64,000 bases of DNA from Trema orientale (GCA_002914845.1 JXTC01000001.1:1001267-1065266); one strand, 5' to 3'; counted from the stretch's first letter, positions 46,301 to 57,647 are shown. Program-made: numbers and translations. The notes: a model not told the origin generated them from the letters alone.

Positions 46301-48042
46301 GAAATGTAATGTATTGTATTTTTCATACCTTATTCCAGAAGTACTCATATACTCGGCTCAGAGCTGCACTTTCACCCCCAACAAACTTCATTCCCTTGCT
46401 GACCTGCATCAAGAGGGGGAAAGCAATGCAATTTGGCATTTACTTAGTTTGAATTACTAAGGCTTCTCAGACTTCAAAAACAGGATAAGAATCTGGACGA
46501 ATGTTTATGCAGTAAACTGGCTCTGTGTATAAGCATACATCTTGTGAGCTTAGTTCAAGCTGCTCTACTGAAGGAATACAACCCCAATCACCAATGCTGG
46601 GTGGTGGCCCAAGAGTTGTTGGAATTTTTATGCAGCTACGTACCGAGCATTTTGATTCAGCTGCCTGCATGGTATTTCCCATGAGCAAGCTTAGACATAA
46701 ATACACCTATTGTGGTTATTAAGGTTCAAGTAAAATGAAGTAGAAATCATCAATAAATAAGGAATAAGAAAACTGTCATGCCTTACGAAATTGTGTATAA
46801 ACATCTGGTAAACTACTGGTGTGAAATGGGAGGTCATCAATGTGGTACATAGTAGCACCCCAAACAAGTTGAAACTTGGGATTCTTAGTAGAAACAGGCT
46901 TATTGGATTGCTCTGAAGATGATTGCAACACCACTTTCTGCAGGCCTTTGCTCACCAATCTTTCGACATTCAGCTCCTCACTGCATGTTTCTTTTTGGGC
47001 ATATACCTGATTCGATTAGATTAGATACCCACATTCTACCGCTTCAAAAACTCATCAACAAAATCATAGCAAAAGGAATAAAAACCAAATAAGTCCGGAA
47101 ATCACTCAACAGTATGTGCTCCATAAGTTTTCGCAAGAGCCGGTAGAATTTCCTCGGGCTTTCCATGCTGAATCAGCAAGTTAAGTCCCCGCTTGATTAA
47201 ATTATTTCTCAAATCAGCCAAGCATTCAATGAGAAATTGCGCTCTAAGAGCTGCCAAAACAACGCAACTTCGTATCTGAATCTTTCGAAAACAAGGGACG
47301 TCAAAGTGGGACTCGCAGACAAGTTTCAGATTATGGATTCAATTACAATTCTATAACTCCATAAAGAAGTATTGCTCTCATTCTTTTCCTTTCACAACCA
47401 AACCCATTTTCACAAATTGTATTCAAAAACTAAATTGCAATAATGTCTAAATACTCATTATTCGGATAACGAACCAAACACACAAATTCCATGTTTCCAT
47501 ATACTCACGTCCAAATTTCCAGAGAAACTAACAACAATTTCTCGATGGACTTATGGAATAGAACCAATACCTCCAGTTTTAGGGAACCCAAAGTAATGGG
47601 TAGTACCAAAAAGGCGAGGATCGACGCAGTAGACGGGCAAAACCGACTCCGACGAGACCCAGGACTTATACAAAGCCTCATTGTCCAAAACTCTCAGATC
47701 GTTCCTGAACCAAACAATGGCGATTCCATTGCCGTTGTTCCTGGTAGACGAAGACGACGACGAGTACCGCTGAAAAGTCTGGTCCGCAATTCGGTCCATT
47801 TGATCGGTCTCAGTATCCGGAACCTTGACGATCCTAGCAGAGCTCGGCCTCGCCGGACCCGGACCCGGACCGGGACCGGGACCAGGATCGGAGCTGGAAC
47901 TCATTGTCCGAAATCGATTCGGTTTGGCGAAGCGTATGAGGATTGAAGCGCTAGGGTTTAGTTTTGGATACGGAGTTGTGAGATTTTTGAGGGGAAGAAT
48001 AGAGAGAGACGAGAGTGAGTTGAAGCAGTAGAGAATGACCAT
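37362..48042 (-). CDS. CRY3: Cryptochrome DASH (CRY3), plastid/mitochondrial
   Basis: Flavoprotein of the photolyase family that repairs UV cyclobutane dimers in single-stranded or looped DNA in organelles, using FAD and a folate antenna. Thirteen exons: 47571-48042, 47111-47250, 46782-47006, 46539-46664, 46329-46403, 40166-40282, 39997-40043, 39719-39795, 39475-39550, 39059-39128, 38766-38889, 38144-38193, 37362-37580. They give 605 aa. Residues 1-45 look like a transit peptide; a Gly-Pro run lies at 53-63. The photolyase fold starts with [15 protein letters not shown] (111). FAD-pocket motifs YSTKFSPWL (about 364), WRDYFRFL and [10 protein letters not shown] (about 506) are intact. The C-terminus is Arg/Gln-rich, as in CRY3. 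Intron 3 has a GC donor; intron 5 holds a copia element. A second Met at 47 could also start translation. Confidence 0.95.
40809..41213 (+). mobile_element. Solo LTR, 405 bp, nested in the 5' LTR of the copia element
   Basis: The 3' LTR reads AGTGGAATAACGTG where the 5' LTR has 405 extra bases. The insert starts TGATGAGGG and ends CTACATCA, so its tips are inverted (TGATG/CATCA). It is flanked by GGAAT (40804-40808) and AGAAT (41214-41218), a 5-base duplication with one change. It contains a TATA box (CTCTATAAATAAGC, about 41010) and a pyrimidine-rich downstream part, as LTRs do. It must be younger than the copia element it sits in. Confidence 0.88.
41774..45480 (+). pseudogene. gag-pol of the copia element, broken by stops, frameshifts and deletions
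   Basis: Fragments appear in Ty1/copia order. Gag starts at 41774 and breaks after about 20 codons. A CCHC zinc knuckle follows (KCFICHK, then a stop). The protease core is ILDSGRS at about 42427. The integrase zinc part includes [14 protein letters not shown], and its catalytic core spans about 43010-43440 ([22 protein letters not shown]). The reverse transcriptase is at 44139-44900 and RNase H at about 45050-45300 ([10 protein letters not shown]). At least six in-frame stops interrupt it. The usual YVDD box of the polymerase reads YMDG, losing a catalytic Asp. The element cannot encode a working polyprotein. Confidence 0.9.
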
Positions 48043-48401
48043 TTTTCACAGGTTTTGGTTTGGATTTTGTAGAGAGAGAGAGAGAGAGAGAGGAGGGAAG
48101 TTTGTTTAACCAGTTAGGAAGATGACACGTGGCAGTAGAGTTCTATGCTACGTGGCGCTCTGTAAGCCGAATAAGGGACCAAGCTGCGATTTGTAAGAGT
48201 TTAGACCACAAAATTTGTCTTTACTACCTTTTTGACTTTTTTGGATTTGGCAACTGGGATAATTAACTTACTTAATTACTTTTTAATAGTTGGCCGAACA
48301 TTCCTCATTAAGGTGATAATCAACTGTAGCAATTTTTTTAATCACGTAAGCCATGTTTATTATTAATTCATAATAATTGTAATGACAATTTTAAAAAAAA
48401 A
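48043..48401 (-). promoter_or_regulatory. CRY3 upstream region
   Basis: A (GA)n run at 48070-48093 lies just upstream of the ATG, as CT on the coding strand. Two copies of the ACGTGGC-type G-box core lie nearby (GACACGTGGCAGT at 48123; CTACGTGGCGC at 48149). G-boxes bind light-regulated bZIP and bHLH factors, which would suit a photolyase-family gene; that link is inference. Confidence 0.45.
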
Positions 48402-49348
48402 GATAATATCACTTTTATACATTATATTTTGATGGAAAATTATCACTAAAATACCCTCTGTTTTGATAAAATGTGAAAAAAAAACTTTGTGTTTTTTGAA
48501 TTTCAAAATAAATACCTTCTATTTAACGAAAATTATCACTAAAATACCTTTTGTTTTAAAAAAATGTGAAAAAAAACCCTTATATTATTAAAAATTCAAA
48601 ATAAATACCTTCTATTTGAGAAATTTTCAAAAATTTTAGATTTTGTTTTCTAAATTTGTGCCACAATAATGGACAGAAGATTTTTTTTTAAAGAGGTTTT
48701 ACACCATGTGTATTTTCTCTCCCTTTATTTTTAAGTGTAGTGTGTTTCTTAAAATAATATAATATGAGTAAAATGTTAATTTTATTAATTTTTTTGAAAC
48801 ATTTGACTGGTCAAAAGTAGCAAAAAATATGATAATTCAAATAGAAAGTATTTATTTTGAATTTTTAATAATACAAGGGTTTTTTTTTTTCCACACTTTT
48901 TCAAAACAGAGGGTATTTTAGTGATAATTTTTGAAGGTACTTATTTTGAATTTTAAAAAACACGATTTTTTTCCACATTTTTTCAATACAAAGGGTATTT
49001 TAGTGATAATTACCCTATTTTGATACTTTCTTTATTTTGTGTTTTATATTTCAGTTATTATCAATATTGATTATTAGATTTAAAATCTGTTACAAATTTA
49101 TACTTGATACCAATTTAAAACAGTAAATTTACTAAGATACTTTTAAAAAAAATTGAAAATAAATATATAAATATTGATCTGAGAATAATTTATTAAGTTA
49201 TCTTAATAAATTAATTATTCCAAATTAGTATCAAGATATAAATTTATAATAAATATTAAATTTAAGCGTTAATATTGATAATAACCAAAACACAATGTAT
49301 AAACTAAACAAAGTGTCAAAATAAAAGGTATAAAAATAATACTATCCC
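48402..49348. mobile_element. Inverted-repeat element, family B copy 2, interrupted
   Basis: The left end GATAATATCACTTTTATACA pairs with the right end, reversed, GGATAGTATTATTTTTATAC, and the inner GTTATTATCAATATTGA / TATTGATAATAACC words pair as in copy 1 at 14172. The left arm is cut by the MULE-like element at 48434-49015. No coding capacity. Confidence 0.65.
48434..49015. mobile_element. Mutator-like MITE with 9-bp target duplication, nested in family B copy 2
   Basis: A perfect 9-base direct repeat TATTTTGAT flanks it (48425-48433 and 49016-49024). The ends GGAAAATTATCACTAAAATA and, reversed, GGGTAATTATCACTAAAATA match closely. Each arm holds two tandem copies of the terminal word (ATTATCACTAAAATACC ... 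AAATAAATACCTTCTATTT), the same layout as the element at 7995-8407, with which it shares little sequence. Non-coding. Confidence 0.85.
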
Positions 49349-50319
49349 CTCCCTCTTTTTCTGGAGAAGTATTTCTCTTTCCCATGTATTCACCATGTAT
49401 TTATGAGCCGGATATAGTAAACAATTAAATATGGATACGATTAATAATATTTAAGGCATTTCTAACAAAAGATTAGCGAAATGAATTTTCCTTTTTGTTT
49501 TGAGCAAGATGAAGCGTGTTGTCCTTTCAAAAATAGTATTCGGTTCTTCATCCTTACTATTCTTAACTGAAAATAACGAAACGAAGGCATATAACAAAAA
49601 ATAAGTTTACGTTCACTGTTCACATCCTTGAAATAAATGTTAATGTTTCGACCTCCAAGTAAGTTCATATTTGCATTTGCGCATGTATCCTATAAATAAA
49701 TATGACGAAGAATGCTAACAAATTTGCATAATATTTGGTTGTAATATGACTTCAAGTTCTCTTATGCTGCTATATTTGAGGGAAGATCAAATTATTAATG
49801 TCACAAGTCAAATAATACATGGTTTCAAAGTAATAAAAAGCCTCTGCCCACATGTATTAGACACGATTCATTGACTGAATAATCTTCACGTTTGTACTTC
49901 GCATGCAAAATTGAGGTTATTGACCAGGACAGCACAGAACGCCATCAGCTGCCCAACCTCACGATATCTCAACAAGCTGACAATGAAAAAAAAGGCCCCT
50001 TGAAAAAAAAAGTGACAGAGGAGCTCCATCCATATACCTCGTGTGCTTGAGTAGCTAAAGTCCGTTTCCCCGTCTAGAGCTTGACTGATAATAGTTACGT
50101 ATGCCAATCAAACAGATGGAGAAGGATAAGGCTTATTCCATCCTGGCCAGCCCATATAGCAACCAGGAAAATCAATCTGCAAAACATGACAAATTCCCTT
50201 GAACAATTATGCTGTATAGTAAGAAGAAAAGGAAGGAGCCTGCAGGATCACGGCATAGCTTGATATAAGAAGAAAAGGAAGGAGCCTGCATGTTGTGTTT
50301 GTGATAAAAGAGGAAAGTT
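49349..50319. other. Intergenic DNA between CRY3 upstream elements and the RlmH-like gene
   Basis: No gene recognised. A 22-base direct repeat (AAGAAGAAAAGGAAGGAGCC plus TG) occurs at about 50220 and 50268, next to the RlmH-like stop codon and probably in its 3' untranslated region. Confidence 0.5.
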
Positions 50320-53011
50320 TTAATGATGGTACTTCTGTCCTTTCAGAATGGTCCATGACCTGCTGTCAAACACAAAAAAATGTACTGGTTTAACTAATCG
50401 AACTAAAGAAAGAAAGAATTAAAAAAAAGTGTAAAGAGCAAGAAATTTATTTCTTGTTTCTTGTGGAACGTTTCAGAAAAAAGCACAGCAAGCAGCAGCA
50501 GGGGATTGTATTAGGTGCCAGCTTTCTGGTATAATAAGAAGATGCAATACTCTTTTCTTTTCTGCCTAAGCTTATACCTTCTTTTAGCCATTTACCCAAT
50601 ATGTAAAGTTATTTCACCACCCAACCCAACAAGAAACCCTCTTTCACCCCGGCCTTACGAAACACTATGCAGCATAGTTGTCTAGCATCATATCAGCTCG
50701 TTTTAGATTGGTAATGAACTCTCTACCTCTCCTTCCCTTGTCATCCCCTAATCCAAGTCTGACATCGTGTCTTCCAGATAAGCAAATCCAACAACAACTC
50801 TTGCAAAAGGTGATCTCGTTTTTGCAAAAAGATGATTTGTCATTGTCTCATTGATGCTGACTTGCATTAATTTGTTTAAAATAACTATACTGTTCCATTT
50901 TTCATACTAGGATGCACCAACAAAAGTAACGGCACATAGCATTTTATCATCCGTCTATAAGATCCACACATATCGCAAATATTTTAAGATAGAATATGCT
51001 TAAGTTACTTCAAAAGCCCACATCAGTGACCAAAATGACATGGTGCAAGAGTTCAATTTTGAATGGAGATTAAAGTTTGTACCTATAAAGCTGTTCCACA
51101 AGAACAAGCAAAGCAATTTGATGGTTAAAGACCATAGACGACAACTTGATGCATAAGTTGGCACGTTCCCTCAATCGCTGTCCATGACCATAAGGTCCAC
51201 CAATGCAAAAAGATAATCCTGATGCTCCCTACAAAGATTAAGAGATATCTGTATCTGCTAAAAGATTTTAAACCTGAAATTCTGTATGTCATTATGTTGC
51301 AACCCTCACAGTTTTCAATATGTGGTCGACAAAATAAGTAAATAACTATGGTATTATGATTTTTGCTACCCTGACATGTAGGTAAAGGTACTTGATTATT
51401 ATTTTCTATTTAGGAGCCTTTGCGACTATTAATGGCTAGATGGAAATCATTATTATACAGTCGGTTCAAAACAAATCCCAAGATGCTAACTTCAAGGATG
51501 CAATACCGTGGTTTATGTTAAACTTAAAGGCTTAAATGAATTTGGCACACCAAGATACTACATATAAATATGCTACTAATATAAACAATGAGGTAGCCAG
51601 TCTGAAAGTCAGATATGACACGGTTATCTAAATGATTGATGCACAAGCAGTTTCAACATAGACAACAAACAAGGAACAGGAGTAACCCATGCATTATATA
51701 TATATATATATATGTATATATCTATAAGAACAAAAACGAAGCTGTGTCTTGTTTAAATTTCTTTTATAAGTCTTTATAATATAAAACGGTTCCTACTGTG
51801 TTCCCTGCATCCCCTAATAACTCTGCCATCTCCGCAGATCCCATGTCTTGACCACGCTCATCCAACAGCACAACCTACACATGCATGACAACAATGTCGA
51901 TGTATAACCGTAAGTTATAGTTCTTCAACGCTTAATGTAGCTTCAACTATCTCAGAAAAATACAATATCTGTTCAGTATGAAACTAGAAGCACTTTCCCA
52001 CGAGGGTTTCGAGTAGAAAGTCCATTCATATTTCATTGGTTGGAGCTACAAGAAAGATAGCAATCTACATGTCACATTAGTTTTCTCAAAGAATTGTGAA
52101 TTGGAGCGATGCCAGCAAGTAAAGTCCCGAATAAAGGATATGATACAATAACTCTACGAATGATCATAAAAGTTGGAGAAAGATTAGCTGAATAAGATTA
52201 TATAACCAATCAAAATGGCTAGTTCTTTAAATAAGATTATATACCCAATCATTGGACCTGATAAGATTCATGACAGAATTGTCTTCATCCTCAACTTGAA
52301 CCCTCCAATCACTACAAAGCACAACGTTTAAAACGACATCAATTCTCGCTTCGACAAACACAAACGTACTTAGCTATATTCATACTTCATCTAACATGAT
52401 TCAGAACAAGGGGGGTTGATTTTAAAGTCCCAATGTAGTTTAAACCAATTCGATAAAAAGAGTTCGAAGGCTATTGACACAAACTCAAACCCTTGCACAT
52501 CAATAACAAATTAAGCCTCACGATAAATTCTAAACTCTGAAATTCAATTCAGAATCAGAAATGCCAAATCCAACATAGCCAGACGAAAAATATACCGTGC
52601 ATTTTTAGGATTGGATCGTATCTGAACGTCATTGACATTGCAATAGAGCTTGAGCTTTTCAATGTACTCATCAAAAACCAGTTGTACCCCACGCGATCTC
52701 TTCTTCCCTACCCATAATATCCGTATGGGAAGTGCTCTCTGCCCAAATTAATCAAAGCCCACATAAAATTACAAGTAAAATTACCAAAATTATGCGAAGA
52801 CGAAGCCAAAAACAATTGGGGATATAGCTTACCACTGACTGGCCTACGTATTTGCAACGCTTGCCTGACATAGTCGAGCAAGAATATCAGGTTCGAGAAA
52901 ATGGGCAGAGTAAAGATCGAGAGTCAATTTTAGGGTTTCGAGAGCGTAAGAACCTGAAGAAGAAGGAGCTGAGATATTCGTGGGAAAGCTGGCACTGACA
53001 GAGACCGCCAT
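50320..53011 (-). CDS. rlmH-like: RlmH-type rRNA (pseudouridine-N3) methyltransferase, At5g10620-like
   Basis: SPOUT-class enzyme. Bacterial RlmH methylates pseudouridine 1915 in helix 69 of 23S rRNA on assembled ribosomes; the plant version presumably acts on plastid or mitochondrial ribosomes. Exons: 52954-53011, 52833-52864, 52596-52738, 52245-52311, 51797-51874, 51083-51228, 50320-50359, all GT-AG, giving 187 aa. Family motifs: KRCKYVGQSV and RALPIRILWVGKKRSRGVQ at the start, VVLLDERGQDMGSAEMAELL, then the cofactor-knot glycines FCIGGPYGHG and the C-terminal ILKGQKYHH. The first exon adds MAVSVSASFPTNISAPSSS, a likely transit peptide. The first intron is only 89 bases and carries an alternative ATG at 52871 in frame with exon 2. 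Length is close to bacterial RlmH (about 155 aa) plus the leader. Confidence 0.93.
51694..51713. repeat. (TA)n microsatellite in an RlmH-like intron
   Basis: About ten AT units in the intron between exons 5 and 6, followed by TATGTATATATC. No function suggested. Confidence 0.8.
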
Positions 53012-53574
53012 TTTTACCCGAGATGAATCAGATGTTCAAAGCGATAATGGCGCTTCAAGTTCTTGCTGAAAGCTTTATCCCTATATTATATTTTATTTGT
53101 TTTTATAATTATACCCCCCAAGGCGTCAATAGCACCAAAATTTATCCTTCCCTTTTAAAAAATAAAATTAAAAAAAAAAAATTTATCCCAAAATCAGTCA
53201 TTGTAAGACCATCCCAACTCCCAAGCCCTCCAAAAATATAGTTTTATGTTTTTTTTTTTTTGTTTTTTTAACGAAAATAATAATATATTTGAAAGTTTAA
53301 CTGTAAAATGCACCTAATTTAAGTATGTTTTTTTTTTCCCCGCTTCTTGTTTAATAATTAAATAAAGAAAAAAAATAAATTTATATGAATAGCATAAAGA
53401 GCACAACACCCCTCTCAGTCACATTTGATAAAACCAAATCATATATAAAAGAAAATTAGAAAAGCTAAAATATTTTAAACATATTTTTTTATGGTCATAA
53501 TTAACATATTGTAACTTTCCAATTCCAACAATTTTGATGAAATTGGTATTTCGGTAAAGATTTAATTTAATATT
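53012..53574. other. RlmH-like promoter side, AT-rich
   Basis: No gene. It has long T and A runs and few landmarks. It runs from the RlmH-like start codon to the edge of the solo LTR at 53575, so the LTR lies about 560 bases upstream of that gene. Confidence 0.5.
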
Positions 53575-54203
53575 TGTTGAGAAATTAAGATTTTAATCTT
53601 ACTCACCCTTATTTTGAAGATAACAAATATTTGATTTAGTACTAATATTTTAGCTTGAGTATGTAGTAAAATAGCTTTAAAAGTTCTAACTCAAGTTGAC
53701 CAAAGAATAAGATGGATGTATATTGAACTTATTAGAATTAAGCTTGAAGATGGATAATCAAGATATAAGACCATACTTAGATAGGGTACATTTCATATTT
53801 GATTTAGTTCATTGCACATAAATTCTTTTTGCATTGGCTCATACTTTCAAAAGAGTTTTCAAACTATCTTAAGCTTTATATGGTTATTTTATTACAGAAG
53901 TTTGAAAATAGAAAATAATAATTTATTCGAATGGGCAAAATATTCTTTAATACATGATTTCTTAAGTTTAAATATGTTACAAATATTTTTGAAATCATGA
54001 TTATTTGAAGTAGGCTTAAAAAAGATTTTCTATTTACAAACTAGAATATGTTTTGTTATAATCACTTTCTAAATTATTGTTAAATACTTTTGTGAAACTA
54101 AAACAAGTTTGTAATAATTAAAATATTCTTTACAAATTAATTTTCAATGTCTTTAAAGTGTCTAAAACAAGTTTAGAAATCAAAGTTTGAAAAATACCAA
54201 AAG

Positions 54204-54325
54204 TTGACAGAATCTGAAAAATGGCCAAAAGGCTGATAGATTCTGAAAAATAGCTAAAAAGCTGACAAAATCTGAAAAATGGCCAAAAAGCTATCAGAAT
54301 CTGAAAAATGGTCAAAACGCTGAAA
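54204..54325. repeat. Tandem repeat, about 30 bp x 4, in the solo LTR U3
   Basis: The unit CAGAATCTGAAAAATGGCC plus AAAAAGCTGA is repeated about four times with small changes just upstream of the LTR TATA box. Tandem U3 repeats often act as enhancers in LTR promoters. The minus-strand frame of 117 codons across it is a by-product of the repeat. Confidence 0.8.
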
Positions 54326-54734
54326 TTGTCCGACCGGGATTTTTGGTCTACCGAAAATGTATTTTTGGTCAACCGAAAATACCAACTAGTCAAAAATGAC
54401 CATTGCAAAGGCATTGACCAACAGCTAGTTTGGCCGAAAATGGTAGAAATTATGTCAAATGGCCATAAACGGCTAGTTTTCATACAAGCTTATAAATAAA
54501 AGCTATTTTATGACATGAAAGACTTTGCACGAACCAAAAATTATTATCCAACTATTTTCAAAGTGCAAAAGCCTATTTCTATATTGAAATAACTTTCAAA
54601 TCATATTGAGCCAATCTTAGAGTATCCATTGTGCATTGTTTTCAAATCTCCTAAGCCAAAATTGTATTCATTAATTTGTGGGGAGAGTTCTTGAGTGTGT
54701 TCACTCTTGTTTATTATAAAACCATTTGAGTTGA

Positions 54735-54925
54735 GGTAAAGTTGGCATCAGAGTCATAAATAACTAGTGAATGGTAAGGTTGTCATCGGAGTCTAAACAA
54801 CTCGAGTGTAAGTGGGGTTGTCACCAGAGTCTAAACAACCCATGAGTTAGTGAGATTAGCACCATTGTCTTAACAATCCATGTAGGTAAGGTTGGCACTA
54901 GAGTCTAAACAATCCGAGGTTAGGC
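54735..54925. repeat. Tandem repeat, about 45-50 bp x 4-5, in the solo LTR
   Basis: The word GGTTGGCACTAGAGTCTAAA and close variants (GTTGTCACCAGAGTCTAAAC, GTTGGCATCAGAGTC) recur about every 45-50 bases downstream of the TATA box, within what should be the transcribed R/U5 part. No coding sense. Confidence 0.75.
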
Positions 54926-55338
54926 ATAATAGAACTGGAATCAAGACTATTATAAAGGCGCGGGTGAGCCTAAAAAGAATTTATTCTATTTGTAAAAATG
55001 TCGATCGAGTCCACAATCTTGATCCGATAGTAGAAAGTACAAAGTAAGTTGCTGAGAATGTAGGCAAACTATCGTGTCTGTCGAACTTCGTAAAGACCGA
55101 GTTTATATTTTCTCTATCCATACACTCTTTACTTTATCACAAGTTTTTTGATTGAGTGTTTGATATATAATATTATTAATATATTTGATATTATTGCTAT
55201 ATACATGCTATTATTGTTCATTTAGCTTAAAAGTTTAAAAATTATGGTCTATGGTTTTACATAGTTAAAAAATTTCTTATAAAATTTAAAAACCCAAGTC
55301 ACCCCCTCTTAGGTTGTCAATCTTGGGCTAACAATATT

Positions 55339-56207
55339 TATATAAAAAAAATTAGCTTCAAAAATCTAAAAATTAACTAAAGAAGTCCTTTTTTTTTTTT
55401 TACGGAGAGATATAAAAACAAATAAATTAAAAATTAATTAATATTTCAAACCCAAGAATCGGTCCATATATTCTTTCTATTAAGAAATGTACATATTAGA
55501 ACACCTTTTATGAGGTGAGTTTTTATAATTAAACAAATGTTAACAGACAAAACGTTGGGATATATATATATATTTTGGGATATAACGGTGGGATATTTTT
55601 GAAATTAGTAGGTGGAAAAGAAAATTTAATTCGATTTTCATTTGTGGCTAAGAGTAACCGCTAGTCATTTGTCCTCTATTTTTAGCAAAGAACAATTTAC
55701 AAAGTAAAATCGATGCTAGAAAAGCGGGGAAAATATTATAAAAATATTGTGTTTAGAAAAGAGTATAAAAAGTTAGAAGTATATAAAACACAAGCTCAAA
55801 TTATTGTGCCGCTTATGTTATGCTTATTTATTGCTTAATATACAGCTAGACGCAACACTAGTGTGGCCGCCTTTTAACGGTTCTAGTAGCCCCTCGTCTA
55901 GGGGTTTGGCACTTGCATTAGCAAGATGAGAACCAAGATATTTACGTTGACAAAAAAATTTGCATTAACATCATTCAATTTAAACCCAAAAAAAAAAAAA
56001 AAAAAAAATCGAAATCGTTGAAAAATTGTCAGTGACTCAGTGTCATAATTTTTGCATGTTTTAGAATAAGCTCAACTGCACGAGACTTTCGAAAATCGTT
56101 TTATATAGAGATGGAGAGTAAAAACTTAATGATTTCTAACACATAAACTGGAGGAAAAATTATTTTACATGGAGATGTACTGTTTTTTGGTTGTTCATAT
56201 CATTTTT
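55339..56207. other. Intergenic DNA between the solo LTR and FBN8
   Basis: AT-rich; no gene. A short GC-richer patch (55857-55915, TGTGGCCGCC, CCCCTCGTCTAGGGG) has a small hairpin but does not fold as a tRNA by eye. Confidence 0.45.
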
Positions 56208-57614
56208 TCACACACAACTATTGCGTCTTTGGAAAACAAATAGAGAGCCTTTGGAGCCCTTCCCCAACCGGATCTTGTCATCTATGTACGTGATTCGGAG
56301 TTTCACCTCGCTTACACCGCCATACCGAAATTCCAATCCTCCAACCTTCAATTCAGGTGGCTCAAATATAACTTGGACCCATTCATCATCCAGAGCTGTC
56401 AACTTTCCTGCTCATGAAAAAATGTGAAGATGGTGAGTACAATGGTTGCTACATTGCACAAGTTTTCAACAGTACAAGAGTTTACACATGAAGAATTAGG
56501 AACTCCTTATTCAAAATGACACTTCCAAGAACAGACATCTCTTTACACTACATTTTCCCTTTTAGCTAGTGCGTTTATGATGAAGTATTAGAAGGTGGCA
56601 GCCATTGAGGTGATTTTTATGTATTAGTATCACCTATGATGGATCATCACAACAGGGTTCTTATGCTGTCAGATAGTAATGTGAGACATACATGATATCA
56701 CATGGCAAGAACTGCAATTGGTCCAAATCTAGTGGTCATGAAATAGAAATTCCGAATGTGGACGGCAAAGAAACACTGAAATAAAACCTCAGTGGCAACT
56801 ACCCATGGTTTGTTGTGGCCTGAGAAGGGAGATGCCCAGAATAAAATAGAACCCCTTACCAGTTTTAGAAATAGAAACAATTGTTTCTAGTGTTGTTACA
56901 TTTATGGACTTACTTAAACAGATCACTATTCATTTCAAACCTTCAGCCAACATATTATAATGTATAAACCATACAGAGACATTTTGATTTGTGACAAACC
57001 TTTCAAAGAGACCTCTCCATCCAGGAATCCAAAAGCAGAAAAGATCACTTTGTTTTTGACAATGTCAGGAGCCTCTATACCCTGAATCATTTCCTTTGTT
57101 GTAAGAACAAGGCGGCCCAACGCACTCCTGTAGCCACCCCCAGGTGATGTTGGCACTGAGCAGTACACCACATCCCAATCTGAAAAAGGCATTCATTATA
57201 TGGTGAACATTAAGACTCAAGAAATCCCTGTGTTTCAATTAATGACAATAAGACAAACATATGAATTGTCTTATAACCCATGATCTAAGAATCTGAGAGT
57301 TACTATGCAGCATTTGGATCTTTGATCTCTCTAATACATATTGGCAACCAAGCTTTTATTTGGATAGTTATGAGTGTGAGATCATATAGGTGCCTGACAT
57401 AGCCAGACGGCCCCCTCTCTTCTCATCATAACAATCTATGAATGGCTCAGTGACTGAATACTGATAAAAAAGTTTTTAAACTTCATTTATATGATATCTG
57501 GAGACACAGTAAAAAGTAAAAACAAAAATATATCTTCCAAAACTGATGTTTGGGTCTGCAATCTTCATCTCCCATGGATCAAAATTTTCCATCTCAAGTC
57601 TCGACATAATAGTA

Positions 57615-57647
<33 letters not shown>

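Larger units (their letters stand above)
53575..55333 (+). mobile_element. Solo LTR, 1.76 kb, with perfect 5-bp target duplication
   Basis: Starts TGTTGAGAAATT and ends GGGCTAACA, with the identical 5-base ATATT on both sides (53570-53574 and 55334-55338). A TATA box (CTTATAAATAAAAGC) lies at about 54489. The tail AAGTCACCCCCTCTTAGG is like that at the end of many large plant LTRs. Two internal tandem arrays are listed separately. No internal region or second LTR is present, so it is a recombination remnant. The parent family is not certain. Confidence 0.88.

Noticed and set aside
46782..46787. GTAAGG donor for CRY3 exon 3
   Set aside because: It is a good-looking site, but joined to the available acceptors it gives a stop or removes conserved Arg-Lys; the GC donor five bases on restores the family sequence.
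47491..48031. Plus-strand frames of 151 and 68 codons rich in Arg and Gly-Pro
   Set aside because: They are antisense to CRY3 exon 1, whose own frame encodes the Gly-Pro run and the WFRNDLR motif.
54130..54499. Frames of 117 and 63 codons in opposite directions
   Set aside because: They cover the 30-base tandem array of the LTR; the repeat avoids stops by chance.
55857..55925. Possible tRNA gene in a GC-richer patch
   Set aside because: It does not form a cloverleaf by eye and lacks a convincing B box.
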